From Schizochytrium sp. TIO01 (Eukaryota; Sar; Bigyra; Thraustochytrida; Thraustochytriidae): 64,000 nt of DNA. The stretch is from assembly GCA_004764695.1 (NCBI GenBank), contig SMSO01000014.1:6314029-6378028 (forward strand), read 5' to 3'. Below, piece after piece: positions 45,114 to 56,861 of this stretch. The position numbers and the translations under genes were made by a program. The notes below the pieces were generated by a model. The model made no database searches. It saw only the letters and a program-made list of their open reading frames with translations, and was not told the DNA's origin. The first letter of the stretch is position 1; each line of letters opens with the position of its first letter.

Positions 45114-45882
45114 AATTGAGCACTACTTTTTCCACATTACATACAGTTCACCTTGCTTTCTAGTCGTTATATCTTACACCAATGATAAATCTCCTTCCTT
45201 TGTTGTTGTTCCAAGAATTTGTTGATGCCTCCATGCAGGCGCAAATATATTTAACGTACAATTTGCCGTGCCATGATGATCTTGCACTGCTTGAAAAGTT
45301 GGATATGTCCTAATATAAATATATCTTCCACGACTGATTCTCAAGCCTTGAAACGAAAAGCTCCGTAAAACATACGCGTCGTGTGCGCAAAAAAACTTAA
45401 AGATGTTTACTAATCTGTATTTACTGGAGCTTTTGCCCGTGCATAATGGTTGAGAGGAGGAGTAGGTAAGCGCCCTTTTCTCTATCTTCAAATAATCAAA
45501 TCATTCAAGTTACCATGGTACCAGAAAGGGTTAGCATTTTTCTTAGTTAATTACTACCTAGGTTCTAAGCAAGGTACTTTTCGCTTTCTCTTGTTGCAGC
45601 AAGAATTGTGCCGGTGAAAGTGACTAGGTACTTTCCTAGGTACTTTGGCCAAACAGTACGTCAAGGGAAAGCTTCTTGAGTCCGTGACGGACAGTGGCGC
45701 ATGGCAGACCTTAGTCCTGTCAGACCGCCTTGACCACGCATTAGTTCTTGGAGAACAGATTTGCGCTGGGCTACTTACTGCTGCTATACGTCGCGTGCGG
45801 AGTGCATCCAGTTTGGGATAATTCAAGAACCAGCCAGCACCTTGAACTTGAGACGCAGAGGAGGGCAACGGAGCAAGAGAGG
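45114..45882. other. Intergenic region with repeated TAGGTAC/ACCTAGGT motifs
   Basis: 3' flank of twinfilin and 5' flank of the LRR gene. ACCTAGGT lies at about 45555-45562 and TAGGTAC near 45625 and 45637. The frame that leads into the first LRR exon is already open from about 45748, with a non-ATG start, so part of this stretch could be 5' coding sequence or UTR. Confidence 0.45.
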
Positions 45883-47330
45883 ATGCTGACGAACCACAAG
45901 GCTCCCACACTTAGACCTGAACTGAGGCAGGGTCTAGAACAAATTGCTCAAGATGCGCAAGAAATCCGGTAGGTTCTGTCTGAAGGAAAATGTGGGACGC
46001 ACGTCCCAGATAGGATAGGATATGAGAAAGAGATTAACTCGAATAGAGCAACGACTTGCTATTGGCGCGTTTGTTTGAGTAGGCTTGGCGGAAATGAAAT
46101 CGATGATCAGGAGGCTAGGGCTATTTCTACAGCGATGGCTACAAATGCCAGCGTGCAGGTTCTTGAGTACGTTTCCAAAAGAAAGGTAGAATATGCCAAG
46201 TAAGCTCACGAAAACACATTTTGCGTTAAAACTTTGCAGACTCAGCGTAAACAAAATTGGAGACGAAGGTGCTAAAGCAATTGTAGCTTCTTTAGAGAAG
46301 AACACAACCCTGATTGAACTCGAGTACGTTTATAAAGTATAGAAAGCATCTAGATAATCTAAGAAAACCGGCTGACTATTATTTTATTGAGAATATTTAT
46401 TAACACGTTTTCATTCACAAGCCTCACCGGAAATCAAATATACCCGGAAGCAAGCGATGCGTTTGCAAAATTGCTTTTTAGCAATAAAACTCTTCAAGTT
46501 CTTTCGTAAGTTTGAACACATACTCTGTACTGAGCACAATTAACTAACTAATGGTGCAATGCTATATGTAGACTTACGTGGAACTTCATGGGGGATGCAG
46601 GATGTAAAAACCTGGCTGGAGCACTCGCGAGTAACCAGACGCTCCGTAAATTAGAGTAAGCTACACCAATACTAAGCAAGATAAACCCATGACTGAAGTA
46701 CTCACTCAACCCGGATTCTCGTTTGCAGGATAAGTCTAAACAAAATCGGCAATGATGGGGCGCGAGCTTTAGCGGAGTCTCCCGGGTTATTGAAAAAATA
46801 GATTTGAGTGCAAACCTTGTATCAGACGCGGGTGCTAAAGCCCTCGCCAAAATGTTGCATGATAACAAGACTCTAGAAGAACTTGAGTAAGTTAGACTTC
46901 AACAAGATTAAGTACTGATCAGTCCATGTTTCTCACTTTAAGGAAAAACTGCGTATTGGAAGTCTCTCGGACAACCACATCGGCGATGAAGGTGCAAAAG
47001 CGCTGACCGCGGCCCTTGCGCACAACACAAGTCTCAAGGTTCTCAGGTAGGTTTAAACTCTACAGTATTGTTCACAACTAGTAGCCTACTAATTCATCCT
47101 ACTTTTCTTCTTTAACGCAAATGCAATAGCCTTAACAAAAACGCAATTGGAGGCAAAGGAATCAAGTTGCTCGAGGCAGCGAAGGAAGGCTCCACGACAT
47201 TGGAAATACTTAAGTAAGTTGAGAAAAAAAACTCATTACAATGATTGAGCCATAATGGAAAATTCTTTGAACTCACTCTTCAAGTACATCTCTACAGTCT
47301 GGAGGCTCAGTCTACGGAAAAGCGTCGGGC
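45883..47330 (+). CDS. LRR protein, one repeat per 84-base exon, frame broken
   Basis: Reconstructed exons: 45883-45968, 46083-46166, 46240-46323, 46422-46505, 46572-46655, 46729-46886, 46963-47046, 47130-47213 and a terminal exon from 47285 or 47299. Six of these are exactly 84 bases, each one 28-residue repeat of the form LxxNxIGxxGAxxLxxxLxxNxxLxxL, and all junctions are phase 2 with GTACGT, GTAAGT or GTAGGT donors. Repeats are NLRC3/ribonuclease-inhibitor-like. The 46729-46886 exon encodes two repeats with no intron between them and is 10 bases short of 168. Read straight through, its frame closes at a stop near 46800, so the gene is broken there unless this exon is skipped, which would keep frame. 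The start is the first in-frame ATG. The last exon is uncertain: the 47299 acceptor gives a stop at about 47395, the 47285 one at 47582. Could be a pseudogene. Confidence 0.65.
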
Positions 47331-47399
47331 GAACAGGTACGTTACAGTATTTGTCCAACAAGAGACGGCTTCTCATTGCCAAATTACTCAATAGGAAAT

Positions 47400-47725
47400 A
47401 AAGCTGACAAGATCTTGTTAATAACAGCAAATGCGCAATATTATAATAGACGACATTTTGCATTTGTACATCGTGGCGCAGCTTCAATTTTGACATGTAG
47501 TCTCGTGACGGTGCTTAAAAGCATCAAAGAAAAAAAGGTTTGCATTGTCATGAATAGAATATTACTTTTATATTTTCGTTGAGGCATTTTCCAAAAACGT
47601 CAAACGCGGTAATTTTTTCCAACAAAATCCGGTGTAACACATGAAAGTTTCAGATAATAAAGACTTAACACAAAATATGCACAATCTTAATGGAACCACA
47701 ATGAGATGGCGTTGACTAGATACAA
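47400..47725. other. Region between convergent genes
   Basis: 3' flank of the LRR gene and of the folylpolyglutamate synthase gene. It may include coding tail of the LRR gene if the 47285 acceptor is used (open to 47582). Confidence 0.45.
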
Positions 47726-49015
47726 TCAGACCTTGTTCTCATTCATATTGATCTCATCTACTGCCATGTCCTCAAAGAATCGTGCGCGAATGTGACCTAG
47801 CGCATTAAAAGAGCCGCAAACGACGTGTACGTCCTTGTCACTATTAGTTTGTGCTTGAGCCAGATCAAATGCTTGAACAATTGTTGGCGCATGATGGACC
47901 TCAAGGTCCTCCCTTCCAGACAGGTCAGCCGCCTGCTGTACAGCTGCTTCGAGATCCTTAATGGAAGCAGAGCGCTGCAGGTTCTCACTTGGTGCAACTG
48001 TGATACTGGCAACATTGAGCTTCTTGTCGGCAAGAAGAGCTTGGAAACTACCAAGTGCGTCTTTATTTGCACCCATGGCAACCACAGCATGGATTTTCCA
48101 GCCCTCTGAACGGGGGTACTCCTGTGCAAGAGCTTCACCAAGGCGAACAAACGCGGCTGGATTATGAGCAGCATCTAGGATAAGACGATTATTGACCTTC
48201 TCGAATCGTCCGAGCGGTCTTTTATCCAGTAACTCGCTCACGGGAACGTTAATGCCGAGAAAATGGAGAGCAGTTGCAGCTACGCGCGTGTTCTCGCCGT
48301 CCACTGATTCGCCGCTCACAGGCTCAAGCGCGGTAAAGGATTTGGCTTCTGCAGCCTCGGAAATTTCACGAAGTACTTGAAGTTGTTGTGCTGGCACCGA
48401 CGGGCCAACGACTACATTGCATCCCTTCTTGAAAATTCCGCCTTTTGCCCGTGCAATGTCATCCAAAGTGTTGCCGAGAATAGCCTGGTGGTCGAGAGCG
48501 ATGCTTGTAATCACACAAACACCAGGGGGCGGCATGACATTTGTGCTATCCTCAAGTCCACCGAGTCCAGCTTCGATGACTGCGTACGCTGCCTTGGACT
48601 TCGCAAAGTACTGAAATGAGAGCATGGTGAGCAGCTCAAAATATGTGAGACTTGTGTCAAGTTTATTCTCAAGCTCCTCAATCTCCTCCATGAGAGCCTC
48701 AGCCTGGGTTTCCGGAATCATAACATTGTCGAGGCGAATTCGTTCACGATATGTTCCCACATGTGGTGACGTGAAGAGTCCACATGTGCCCTTGCCGTGC
48801 TTCATGATGCCGTAGTTAATCTTGTGGCTAACAGAGCCCTTGCCATTAGTTCCAGCTACGTGCACGAGACCAGGAACCTTGTCAGATTGGCTTGCGTTGC
48901 GAGCGGGGCCCCACCACGCCTCAAGAGTTGTGGAGGCGCGGACCATGGACTCCATGCGCCCAAGGCCCATCTCGGCGCCACGTCCGCTCGCGTTCGCCTG
49001 CAGAAGCCGCCGCAT
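47726..49015 (-). CDS. Folylpolyglutamate synthase / dihydrofolate synthase
   Basis: 429 residues from the first in-frame ATG (49015); the frame is open further upstream but only from a TTG. Mur-ligase-family landmarks are complete: LGRMESMVRA near the N-terminus, the P-loop HVAGTNGKGS (about 53-61), the TSPHVGTYRERI loop, YFELLTMLSFQYF, the AVIEAGLGGLEDSTN metal/nucleotide segment, SIALDHQAILGNTL with its catalytic His, and LDAAHNPAA at the start of the C-terminal domain. Family enzymes join glutamate to dihydropteroate and/or add glutamates to folates. GLGGLEDSTN (bacterial FolC and yeast Fol3 usually have GLGGRxDxTN) carries Leu-Glu in place of Arg-x. Dual FolC-type or Fol3-like dihydrofolate synthase activity are both possible. 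No obvious organelle presequence. Head-to-head with the coiled-coil gene at 49599. Confidence 0.88.
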   Translation of the reverse strand: MRRLLQANASGRGAEMGLGRMESMVRASTTLEAWWGPARNASQSDKVPGLVHVAGTNGKGSVSHKINYGIMKHGKGTCGLFTSPHVGTYRERIRLDNVMIPETQAEALMEEIEELENKLDTSLTYFELLTMLSFQYFAKSKAAYAVIEAGLGGLEDSTNVMPPPGVCVITSIALDHQAILGNTLDDIARAKGGIFKKGCNVVVGPSVPAQQLQVLREISEAAEAKSFTALEPVSGESVDGENTRVAATALHFLGINVPVSELLDKRPLGRFEKVNNRLILDAAHNPAAFVRLGEALAQEYPRSEGWKIHAVVAMGANKDALGSFQALLADKKLNVASITVAPSENLQRSASIKDLEAAVQQAADLSGREDLEVHHAPTIVQAFDLAQAQTNSDKDVHVVCGSFNALGHIRARFFEDMAVDEINMNENKV

Positions 49016-49598
49016 CCTCTGCAAATCAGCTGATCCCAATTCTGTAGAGGCCAAAGTGCTCGCGATCTTTTCCGCGTGCCAGTAAGTTGAAGATTTGCTT
49101 CAACAGCGTTGCATTGTACATTATCCCATTCTTTCCTCATATTCTTTCTTTCCATTCCTAATAACAACTTGCCAAGTGAACTTTTTTCTCATTGTGAAAG
49201 AAAAGTTGTCATTGTCAGTGTTAGCACTGAAGAAGAAACCAAAAAAAAAAAGAACAGGGCGGAAAAGTAGGGTAAACTATTATTAGAGAGTACTAGTCTT
49301 TTACATCGGCGACGATGTGAAGTCATGAGAAACCAATAGCGTGCACGATATCTTCCACCGGATCTATTGGAGAAGTTGGGTGCTTCGAATGTATGTGTTG
49401 TATGCTCCTGTATGTACGTACGTACGTACATAGGTGGAGTTCTTCATCCATGCACGATTGACAGATTTTCATCAATATCTCCAAGGCGTAGGAACTATTT
49501 GCCAAAGAAGATTTGAGGAACGGCAATGGCGCAGGTTTAAGGGAGGAATGTACTGCAAAGCAACCAGCAGGTAGAGAGCTTGAAGCGGATGTGTAGCA
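49016..49598. promoter_or_regulatory. Divergent promoter region
   Basis: 583 bases between the start codons of the folate gene (minus) and the coiled-coil gene (plus). Contains a short TACG run (about 49415-49430). No defined promoter motif could be assigned. Confidence 0.4.
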
Positions 49599-50966
49599 AT
49601 GGCCTATGTAAGACCGAGGATTACAAAAAAGACTCTGAGGAGGGCAGTGAGGGAACAAGATTTGGAAAAACGTATCGAAGTGGAGTTCAGTCAGGATCAA
49701 CATGAGAAAATACATCGTGAGAAAGCAGAGGTAGCGATTCGCCAAACGCAAGAGAGGCTCAAATTTGTATCGTTGCTAAATGAACGAAAAATTTCTCGAG
49801 AACATCATGCAATACGGAAAGCTAGTGCCAGAGAAGAGGAAAACCTTGATGCAAAAATGCATGCCGCACTACGCAGGATCAGGACACTGAAACGTCAGCA
49901 AGCTCGTCAAGATGACTTAAGAGCAAATATTGTAGATCTTCAAAAAAGACTTGAGACTCACCTCAGTGATGGGCTGGCCAAACAGGTCGATGAGATGAGC
50001 AAACAACGTGATATTCTTCGTAATTCTAAAGCAGCTATTCAGCTTGAAGTCAGCACTCTCCAAGTTGCTACAAAGGAACTCGACGAGCTACGAGATGAGT
50101 CTCAACGTCAGAGTGAGCAGCTAGCAAGTCTGGCAGCAAGGGAAGTAGATCTACAAGCAAAAATAGTAGCCCTTAAACAGCAAATTAGTAAAAGAGGACG
50201 TATAGGAAGAGGTGTGTTTCGCAGACGTGTCAACCTTGATGATCAGACTGCTTTGTATGTGGATGAACCTCGTCCGCCTCAATTTGCAAACGATGGAGAA
50301 GACGAACCCGATAGTGACGAAGAATACGATATAGATGAAACAGGACTGATTCTAGCATCAGGTAAGGGCCCCTCGGGTCCAAATGATGTGGCTCCTGGCG
50401 AAGAAATCAATGCACCTTGGCGTAGAGAGCTTTCCCGACCGATTATGGACTTACGAATTACTTTGGAAAAAGCAATGGCTGCATACTTCTGGATCAAGGA
50501 AAGTACACGTTGTCGATTGTGCACAATACCATGTTCGTCAATGTTTGTTTCTACGCGGACTGGAAATACAGGTTGCGCGAATTGCCGCAGAGAACAAATG
50601 AAGTTATTTACGCCATGCTTCGAAGATCCAAATTTTGATTCAATCATTGCTCGCCTTGACATGAATGTATCATTCGAAGCAGCAATGGAAGCTGTGTTGA
50701 AGATCCTACGCGAAGATTTGAACTACGTCATGCATGAACCGATTGCCAGGATACGAACACGTTTTAGTGTATACACGAAACTGTTGAAAATGCAGAATAC
50801 GCAGCAAATTCCGCAGCACAGTCCTGCGGTCGAGGCGGCGCATAGAATTGCTACAATTTGGAGAGAGAGAACAAGGCGGAGGCGCGAATCATTGGCTAGT
50901 GAAACCTCTTCAGCCACGACACAATCTAAAATAAGCAGTGTAAATATAGGTGGTAAGAAGAGATGA
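49599..50966 (+). CDS. Coiled-coil protein with CxxC pair, unknown function
   Basis: 455 residues in one exon from an ATG. Residues about 15-205 are highly charged heptad-like helix (Glu, Lys, Gln and Arg with spaced Leu/Ile), a long coiled coil. An acidic hinge (DGEDEPDSDEEYDIDE, about 232-247) follows. The C-terminal part has a compact segment at about 290-345 holding CRLC-x4-C and, 15 residues on, CANC, followed by FTPCF. These spaced Cys pairs could bind zinc. A further helical region and a basic tail rich in Arg follow. I recognise no family. The combination would suit a cytoskeletal or basal-body component, but that is only a guess. Confidence 0.7.
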   Translation: MAYVRPRITKKTLRRAVREQDLEKRIEVEFSQDQHEKIHREKAEVAIRQTQERLKFVSLLNERKISREHHAIRKASAREEENLDAKMHAALRRIRTLKRQQARQDDLRANIVDLQKRLETHLSDGLAKQVDEMSKQRDILRNSKAAIQLEVSTLQVATKELDELRDESQRQSEQLASLAAREVDLQAKIVALKQQISKRGRIGRGVFRRRVNLDDQTALYVDEPRPPQFANDGEDEPDSDEEYDIDETGLILASGKGPSGPNDVAPGEEINAPWRRELSRPIMDLRITLEKAMAAYFWIKESTRCRLCTIPCSSMFVSTRTGNTGCANCRREQMKLFTPCFEDPNFDSIIARLDMNVSFEAAMEAVLKILREDLNYVMHEPIARIRTRFSVYTKLLKMQNTQQIPQHSPAVEAAHRIATIWRERTRRRRESLASETSSATTQSKISSVNIGGKKR

Positions 50967-51426
50967 ATGTCAGCACCAGAGCTGTCTTAAATTGATTGCC
51001 ATATTAAAATGGGTAAGGTGCATCTTCTTGCTAATAATGTGAACCTCTTAATAATTTTCAAAGTGAACATCAAGAAGATCGTGGCGCTTAGAAAGTGAAG
51101 ATAATTAATTCCGTAAAGCGATGTTAGACATTAAAAAGAGACGGGGAGGCGTTGTGAAGAAATAGAGCTAGATCGATGGATAAGCAAGCTCCTATACGCC
51201 CTCACTTGGTTGGACTTGTGCATCTGAAACGAAGGCTGGAAAAGAGAAGATGTCCAGTTGTGCTTGCTTCCTTGTATCCTTAATAAAGTAAATCAGGAAT
51301 AAAGCACTGTACTTAAATCATATCTCAGCTGAGGAGAGAACAAGCTCAGATCTGATCTTTGACCTAGACAATGGTATTTAAATGGCGGAAGATTGCATTC
51401 AACCACGCGTTAAAAAAATTGAACAA
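50967..51426. other. Region between convergent genes
   Basis: 3' flanks of the coiled-coil gene and the ethanolamine/choline kinase gene. Nothing else seen. Confidence 0.5.
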
Positions 51427-52617
51427 TTACTCTTTGTTTGGCAGTGAAATTGCTGTCAGACGAAGACGTGCATAATCGAAATAGTCAAAGTCGATGGGTG
51501 AGTACAACTTTTGAATGAGCGCCCAGAGACCCCAGAAAAAGTGTGATGATACCGCAAAACGGTCGATCCAGGCAATAGTAGCGGTGTAAAAAGCTTCGGC
51601 AAACTCCTTGTCTCCTTCGAGGCGCTCCTTGAGAGACGCAAGCTCCATATCCCCACCCTCGGCACTAGCATCAATATAGGTTTTCACAAAGAAACGTTGA
51701 TGATCTGGTGTTGGGTACCAGCGCTCCAGGTCAAAGTCAAAGCCAGCGTATTCGCAGAAGTGGTTTGCGAAGTCAAAACCGCGAAAGTTGTACTTGCCAT
51801 ACTCAAAGTCGATGAATTGCATGCGCGAAGTTGGCTCTGAGACATAAAGAACATTTCCCGCAAGCAAATCGTTATGGCAGAATGAGCATTCGAAAAGAAA
51901 TTTGCGTGCTGCAAGCTCCGCCTCGCTCAAGCCCTCCTCTTCGAGGAGATCTTTGCCATTGTTGTTGGAAGCAGAAGGCAACTCCTTCTCAAGTTGCGCA
52001 AGACGCTCCCTCAACTCAGGAAGGCGATAGCTGTCAAGCTTGGCTTGTTCAGCTTCGTTGTCAGGAAATGCAATGTCGTTTGTCATGTCGCGAAATTTGT
52101 GCAAAAAGTGCCACAGGTACGGCTCCCGGGGCAAGGGCATGTCGAGGTGATGCATTGTGGCAAGCTCCTTTGCAATAAGATCGGCATAGTCGACAGGCTC
52201 GCGCTGGCCCATCTGGTCGGGAAGCACGGATTTGCTCGGAATAAATCCCTCCACACGGCCGTTTTTGAACAAGCCATGAAGCTTGGGGCCAAACTCCTTT
52301 TCGCCAAGAATGTGAAATACCAAAGACTCTACTGCTCGGTCGATCAAAAGCTCAGTATTCTTTCCATACAGGCGCACAAGAGCAGCGGCATCCTTGCTCT
52401 CGTCCCTGAGCAGGTAAAGCTGGTTTGTAATGCCTCCCTGAAGGGTGGTTACGGTGATATCCTCGGGCTTCGACGAAGAAAAATCGTCTACGAGCCCAAG
52501 CACAGCTTCCACGCATCCCTTAGCACGTGCCTCGGGCTCAGTTTCCTCAACATGAAGGTCTAGCCTCTTGGGGTGCTTGAATCCCTTCAACATGGCATCT
52601 TCTGCATGAGTTGTCAT
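51427..52617 (-). CDS. Ethanolamine/choline kinase
   Basis: 396 residues from the first in-frame ATG at 52617. Family landmarks are in order: TLQGGITNQLYLL (about 58-70, the GGxTN nucleotide loop), VRLYG with the strand Arg, the Glu-containing ESLVFHILGE helix, the Brenner-type catalytic block CHNDLLAGNVL (about 248-258) and FIDFEYGKYNFRGFDFANHFCEYAGF (about 273-298, with the DxE metal site). The C-terminal WALIQKLYSPIDFDYFDYARLR helix closes the fold. GGITN and the ANHFCEY segment suit ethanolamine kinase (EKI/EasyT) slightly better than choline kinase, but the two are hard to separate by sequence. It makes phospho-ethanolamine/choline, the first step of the Kennedy pathway for PE and PC. 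A choline-transporter-like gene lies in the same window (5.5 kb) but is not linked. Confidence 0.9.
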   Translation of the reverse strand: MTTHAEDAMLKGFKHPKRLDLHVEETEPEARAKGCVEAVLGLVDDFSSSKPEDITVTTLQGGITNQLYLLRDESKDAAALVRLYGKNTELLIDRAVESLVFHILGEKEFGPKLHGLFKNGRVEGFIPSKSVLPDQMGQREPVDYADLIAKELATMHHLDMPLPREPYLWHFLHKFRDMTNDIAFPDNEAEQAKLDSYRLPELRERLAQLEKELPSASNNNGKDLLEEEGLSEAELAARKFLFECSFCHNDLLAGNVLYVSEPTSRMQFIDFEYGKYNFRGFDFANHFCEYAGFDFDLERWYPTPDHQRFFVKTYIDASAEGGDMELASLKERLEGDKEFAEAFYTATIAWIDRFAVSSHFFWGLWALIQKLYSPIDFDYFDYARLRLTAISLPNKE

Positions 52618-55600
52618 CTTGAGCAAGGCTCAAGGTTTTTCGGCAAGGGGTTGAAATCGCGTGTTCCCAAGGAAGTGAATCCACCCTAGTTGACACAAAG
52701 ACCGCTACCACACCTCAAAGAAAGATGTCTTCGCTGTGCGCAGAGAGATGTGAGGAGAAGATTTGCTACTCTTATGTGATAGCCTCCGATTTCGGCACTG
52801 CCAGCACTCTGACAAAGACGCGAGAGCGTCAAAACCGGCAGCGATGAGACGAGGATGAGCAAGAAGCAAGTCTAGTCGAACGAGCCAACGAAGGAAGTAA
52901 GGATCTGGAATGAACACGACGTCGGAAGCGCGGGGGAAAGCGCTGCCCGGTGTCGCGTCTCTTACGAAGCTCCGAAGGGCTTTGCAGCGAGCTTCAGGCA
53001 CAGGTGGCGCGACGAGGAAGGCCTCTTTTGATGGTTTCGGATCTGCTCTCCACGAACAGGGATACTATGATGACGGAGAGGTGGTCCACGAAGAAGAAGA
53101 GGAAGCAAAAAGAAAGGAGAACAAGAAATACTTTTTCTTATCGATTATTTCTTACCCAAGTTTTTTTTTTACTTACCTTTTGTTTTTACATTCTTTTTTA
53201 ATTTTAAAAATAAAATAGAATTGACACCTTGTTGGTATCATCTATATCATAACGGGGCAAACATGGCAATCTAGAGAGTACAAATGAAATCAAATCCTAA
53301 GCGCCCTTTTACTTTTGCAAAATCCCACGACTACAAATGCAGGTTTCGTTTCTACAACAGCGATAATGATGGTGACGTGAAGACGATCGTTCTCTAAACC
53401 TGGGCGGAGGAGGACATTTTTTTAGTAACCATTTTTTTAGTAATTAAAAAAAATGAATTATTTAATTATCTTATTATTTGTTTGTTCATTTAGTTAGTTA
53501 GTCAGTCACACGAATAACAAATAACTTGAACACATCATCTCAGAAAGAAGAATCAAGGTCACGAACTGAACGGACTTCTCCTGCGACGTCAGGTTTTGTC
53601 TGCACATATGACACGCATTTCTCAGCTCTGTTGCTCTGAGCTCCTTCTCGCCTGAATCTGGTGTCGAGCCTCCTCATTCATGCATGTCCATTCACGATGA
53701 CGATCGTGAGTGAATGCCTGAGTGCACGATTCATACTTTACCTTTCGTCATCTCTAGAGATGAGATGGATAAATAGATTGACAAGTTCTTCTCGACTGCC
53801 ATGCTCCCAACATTCGAGACAGACGCTTCCTTGGCCAGGTTACGCCCTACCTTCGAGTGCCCTGGGCCCAAATAAAGTCCTCGCTCGCAGGTTTTCAATG
53901 GTACGTGAATGTGCCGTGCGGCGTGGCCCCTGCTGAGACTTCCTGCATTTCCATGCCGACGACAGTGCCTTTAGGTTTTAGTTTTAGCTCGACATGCCCA
54001 ACGACAGCATTCAAGCACCACAAAGCCATGCAAAGCCATGCCAATGCCATGTCATGTCATGCAAAGCCATGCCACGCCCATGCCACAGGGCAGGACCTGT
54101 TCTGATGCCAGGTCTCCTTCACGGAGCTCAGCCAGTCCAGTCCACCTGAGTCGCCTTCTGCAGCTCTTGAGCCCACGTGTGCTTGCTTCTGCTGGCCTTG
54201 TGCGTCGCTGACGATGTTGGCGGCCAAGGCCGTCCACCGCCGCCACTGGTCTCCACTCGCATCGTCTTCCCAGATCGTCCTGAGGCGTCGTTGTTGGTAA
54301 TCTCGATCGAACTGGTTCCCAGCAAAGGATAGGACATCGATCGCCCGCGAAGGGCCTCTCCTTAGCGGGTGCCTGCCTGCACATGCACCCCGCTTGCCAC
54401 GACCATCGCGAATCCGCGAGCGAGGCCACGGCTGTAACCTGCGCCAGCCTGGCCGGCTGCCACGCTCGGCTTGGAGAGCTGCAGAAAGAAGGCGCTCGAG
54501 ATGGCACCAATGAATAGCGGCCTCGACGGGTGGTTGGTTCTGCTGCTTGGCGGTCATCATCATCGTCGTCATCGTCGTCGTCATCGCCGTCATCGCCAGC
54601 AAAACCACTGCTGTGGCTGCCTCACTGCCAGGCTTGGAGAGCTCTTCGAAGAGAGGCGCTTTCCGGGAGCGTGTTAAGTTGCGATGACTCCAGCCAAGTT
54701 GAAGTTCTTGCGATGCGGGGTCTAAGTGAATGTGAGGCGACCTGGCAGAACTGGCGGCACGAAGACAGCGATAGTGGTGGAGGCGGAGTGCACCAAAGAA
54801 GCATCAAGACACCTCAACATGAGCCCAAGTTGGTGTCTGAAGTCAAGATGTCTCTGGATCCGTCCGCACAGCAGAGTGTGGCACACGTGAGTGGTTGTGA
54901 AGCAGGATTTGCGGTTGACTGCTTGAGGGAGGCCTGGTCTTGGGAGTTTGAGTTGGAAATGGCATTCCTTGCTCGACAGTTGTTTGTTTGTTGGTTTGTT
55001 TGTTTGTTTGCTTGTTTATGTGGCTGCGTGAATATCTCCACCTGTGATCTTGGCGCTTGACCAAGCTGTCCGTGAGATTTCATCTGCCCGTGAGATTGCA
55101 GCACGTACCGAGTCCGAGTTAGTTTGCAAATAAATTATCATCCTCAAGCAGGCAATGAACGGCCTGCATTGATTGAGAAGAGCTTCTTCTTGTTGTGAAT
55201 TGCAATCAAGTGCAGCCCTTTGCATGTAACGGTTTACGATGCGTCAAACGTAGTACGTAGTGGAAAAGGACAAAGCTCGAGGCAGCTTTACTTGAGAAGC
55301 AAGCCATTCTCGCCATTAAGTACTTCGTACTACTATATAGACAGATTTTTAATTAAAATGAACAAACAAATAGGCCTTTAACAGCAGCAAATACAATGGA
55401 AACACCAACTTGGAAACTTGAACAATTAATTTCATTGAATAAATAGATATATATTTTTTAATTTTTATTTTTAATTTTATTTCCATATTTTTTTCAATTT
55501 AAAACATAATAATTTTAGAAATCGATTTTATTTTATTTTTTAACGAAAAACATGCGCATCATGATCATCATGTAGAGATGCAGCGCAGCACGCGCTCGAA

Positions 55601-56861
55601 GAAGATTGGATCGGGGTATCTTTTGATCTTTTGATTTGGATCGCTATTTCGGAAGACAAGGCTGACGCGCCTATGCCTAGTATGAGATCAAGTTGTATGT
55701 ACTATCTAATACCTAGCTTGCAACTTGAAGCTGTTGCGTGGACTCGGACTCAGATGATCCGAAGGTAATTGAAAGTAGGAGGTATCCATCCGAAGGTGAT
55801 GATGACAGCGCAAAGGTCGAACTTTACAGCAAGAGGAGACATAGGACTGCGAATGGCATGAGAGAAGGTCGGACTTCTTATTCTTTATGACACACGCTTT
55901 AGGCCTGTCAGAGGCAACTCCTTAAAAGCGTTTAGCTTGGGTAGTCTCAATCAATATTGTCGCCCATAACTGTCAGATACAGGTCTCTGCTAGGTAGAGA
56001 GGTACAAGGTAGCGGTTTACAGTAGCAGAAATGCAGCAATTATGGTAGCAAGTAAATAATTGTTTGTGCAAATTATTGCTAGAAGGTCTTGTTTCCACCG
56101 CACGTAGGTACAAGAACGTGTGCATTTTGGATGCAGCTGCACGGAGCTTTGTGAGCTGGCCACTTAGTCTGAAATGTGGAATTTTGTTTTTTCCAAGACA
56201 GGCTTGCAAATTTGAAGAATGTCCAACTGTAAGAGAAATCAACTGGACCTGGGTAAATATTAAGACTGTTAGAGGGGCATGCCGAACTAGTTTACTCACC
56301 GCTTTCTGGTGGTAAACTTCATGGAGCACGACTTGTTTATAGACAAGCTTTTCGTAAGCTTTGCGTTTTCTTTGTATTTTTTAAACAGTGTATCACAATT
56401 GTCTTCAAAAGTAAAGCCATCAGGATGTCCTGCAGCAAAACGATTGCATTAACGTTTCAATAAGCAGCCGAAAAATTATTATATGCTACTAACATATTGT
56501 ACATTTTCCCAGCTACGCCAATATTTGACAAATCGTAAACAAGAAAGAAAGACCTGCAAAGTATCAATTCAGTTGCCTTTATAATGAATGTTAATGATTG
56601 AAAAGCCAAAACTGTAAACTCTAAAAAAAATTGGAAGTGTTTAGTAATGCAAGAAAACGTATAGATAGAGATCTGATTACCTTTTTTTAATTTAACCTTA
56701 AAGACACAGTTGATGGTATGGGGAGACAACAGACCCTAATTTGCTTATTCTATTCGCACAAATATTGTTGATGAGACGTGCATGAACTAGTGAAGGGTCT
56801 CATGCTGATACATTGTCATCTCTTCCTTGTGTGATGGATGTCTTGTTTTAACAACTCCCGA
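52618..56861. other. Intergenic region
   Basis: More than 4 kb without a supportable gene. AT-rich runs (53.16, 53.43, 55.45 kb) alternate with a GC-richer part (54.0-55.0 kb). That part has a tandem of ATGCAAAGCC-like units (about 54025-54085), a CATCGT-like run (about 54555-54595) and a TTTG run (about 54978-55015). Overlapping frames at 54057-55060 on both strands have no domain and run through these repeats. The left end is the promoter of the ethanolamine/choline kinase gene. Confidence 0.5.

Noticed and set aside
54057-55060. Long overlapping frames on both strands (up to 183 codons)
   Set aside because: No recognisable domain; they run through CATCGT and TTTG repeats, and neither strand shows coding-like periodicity over the other.
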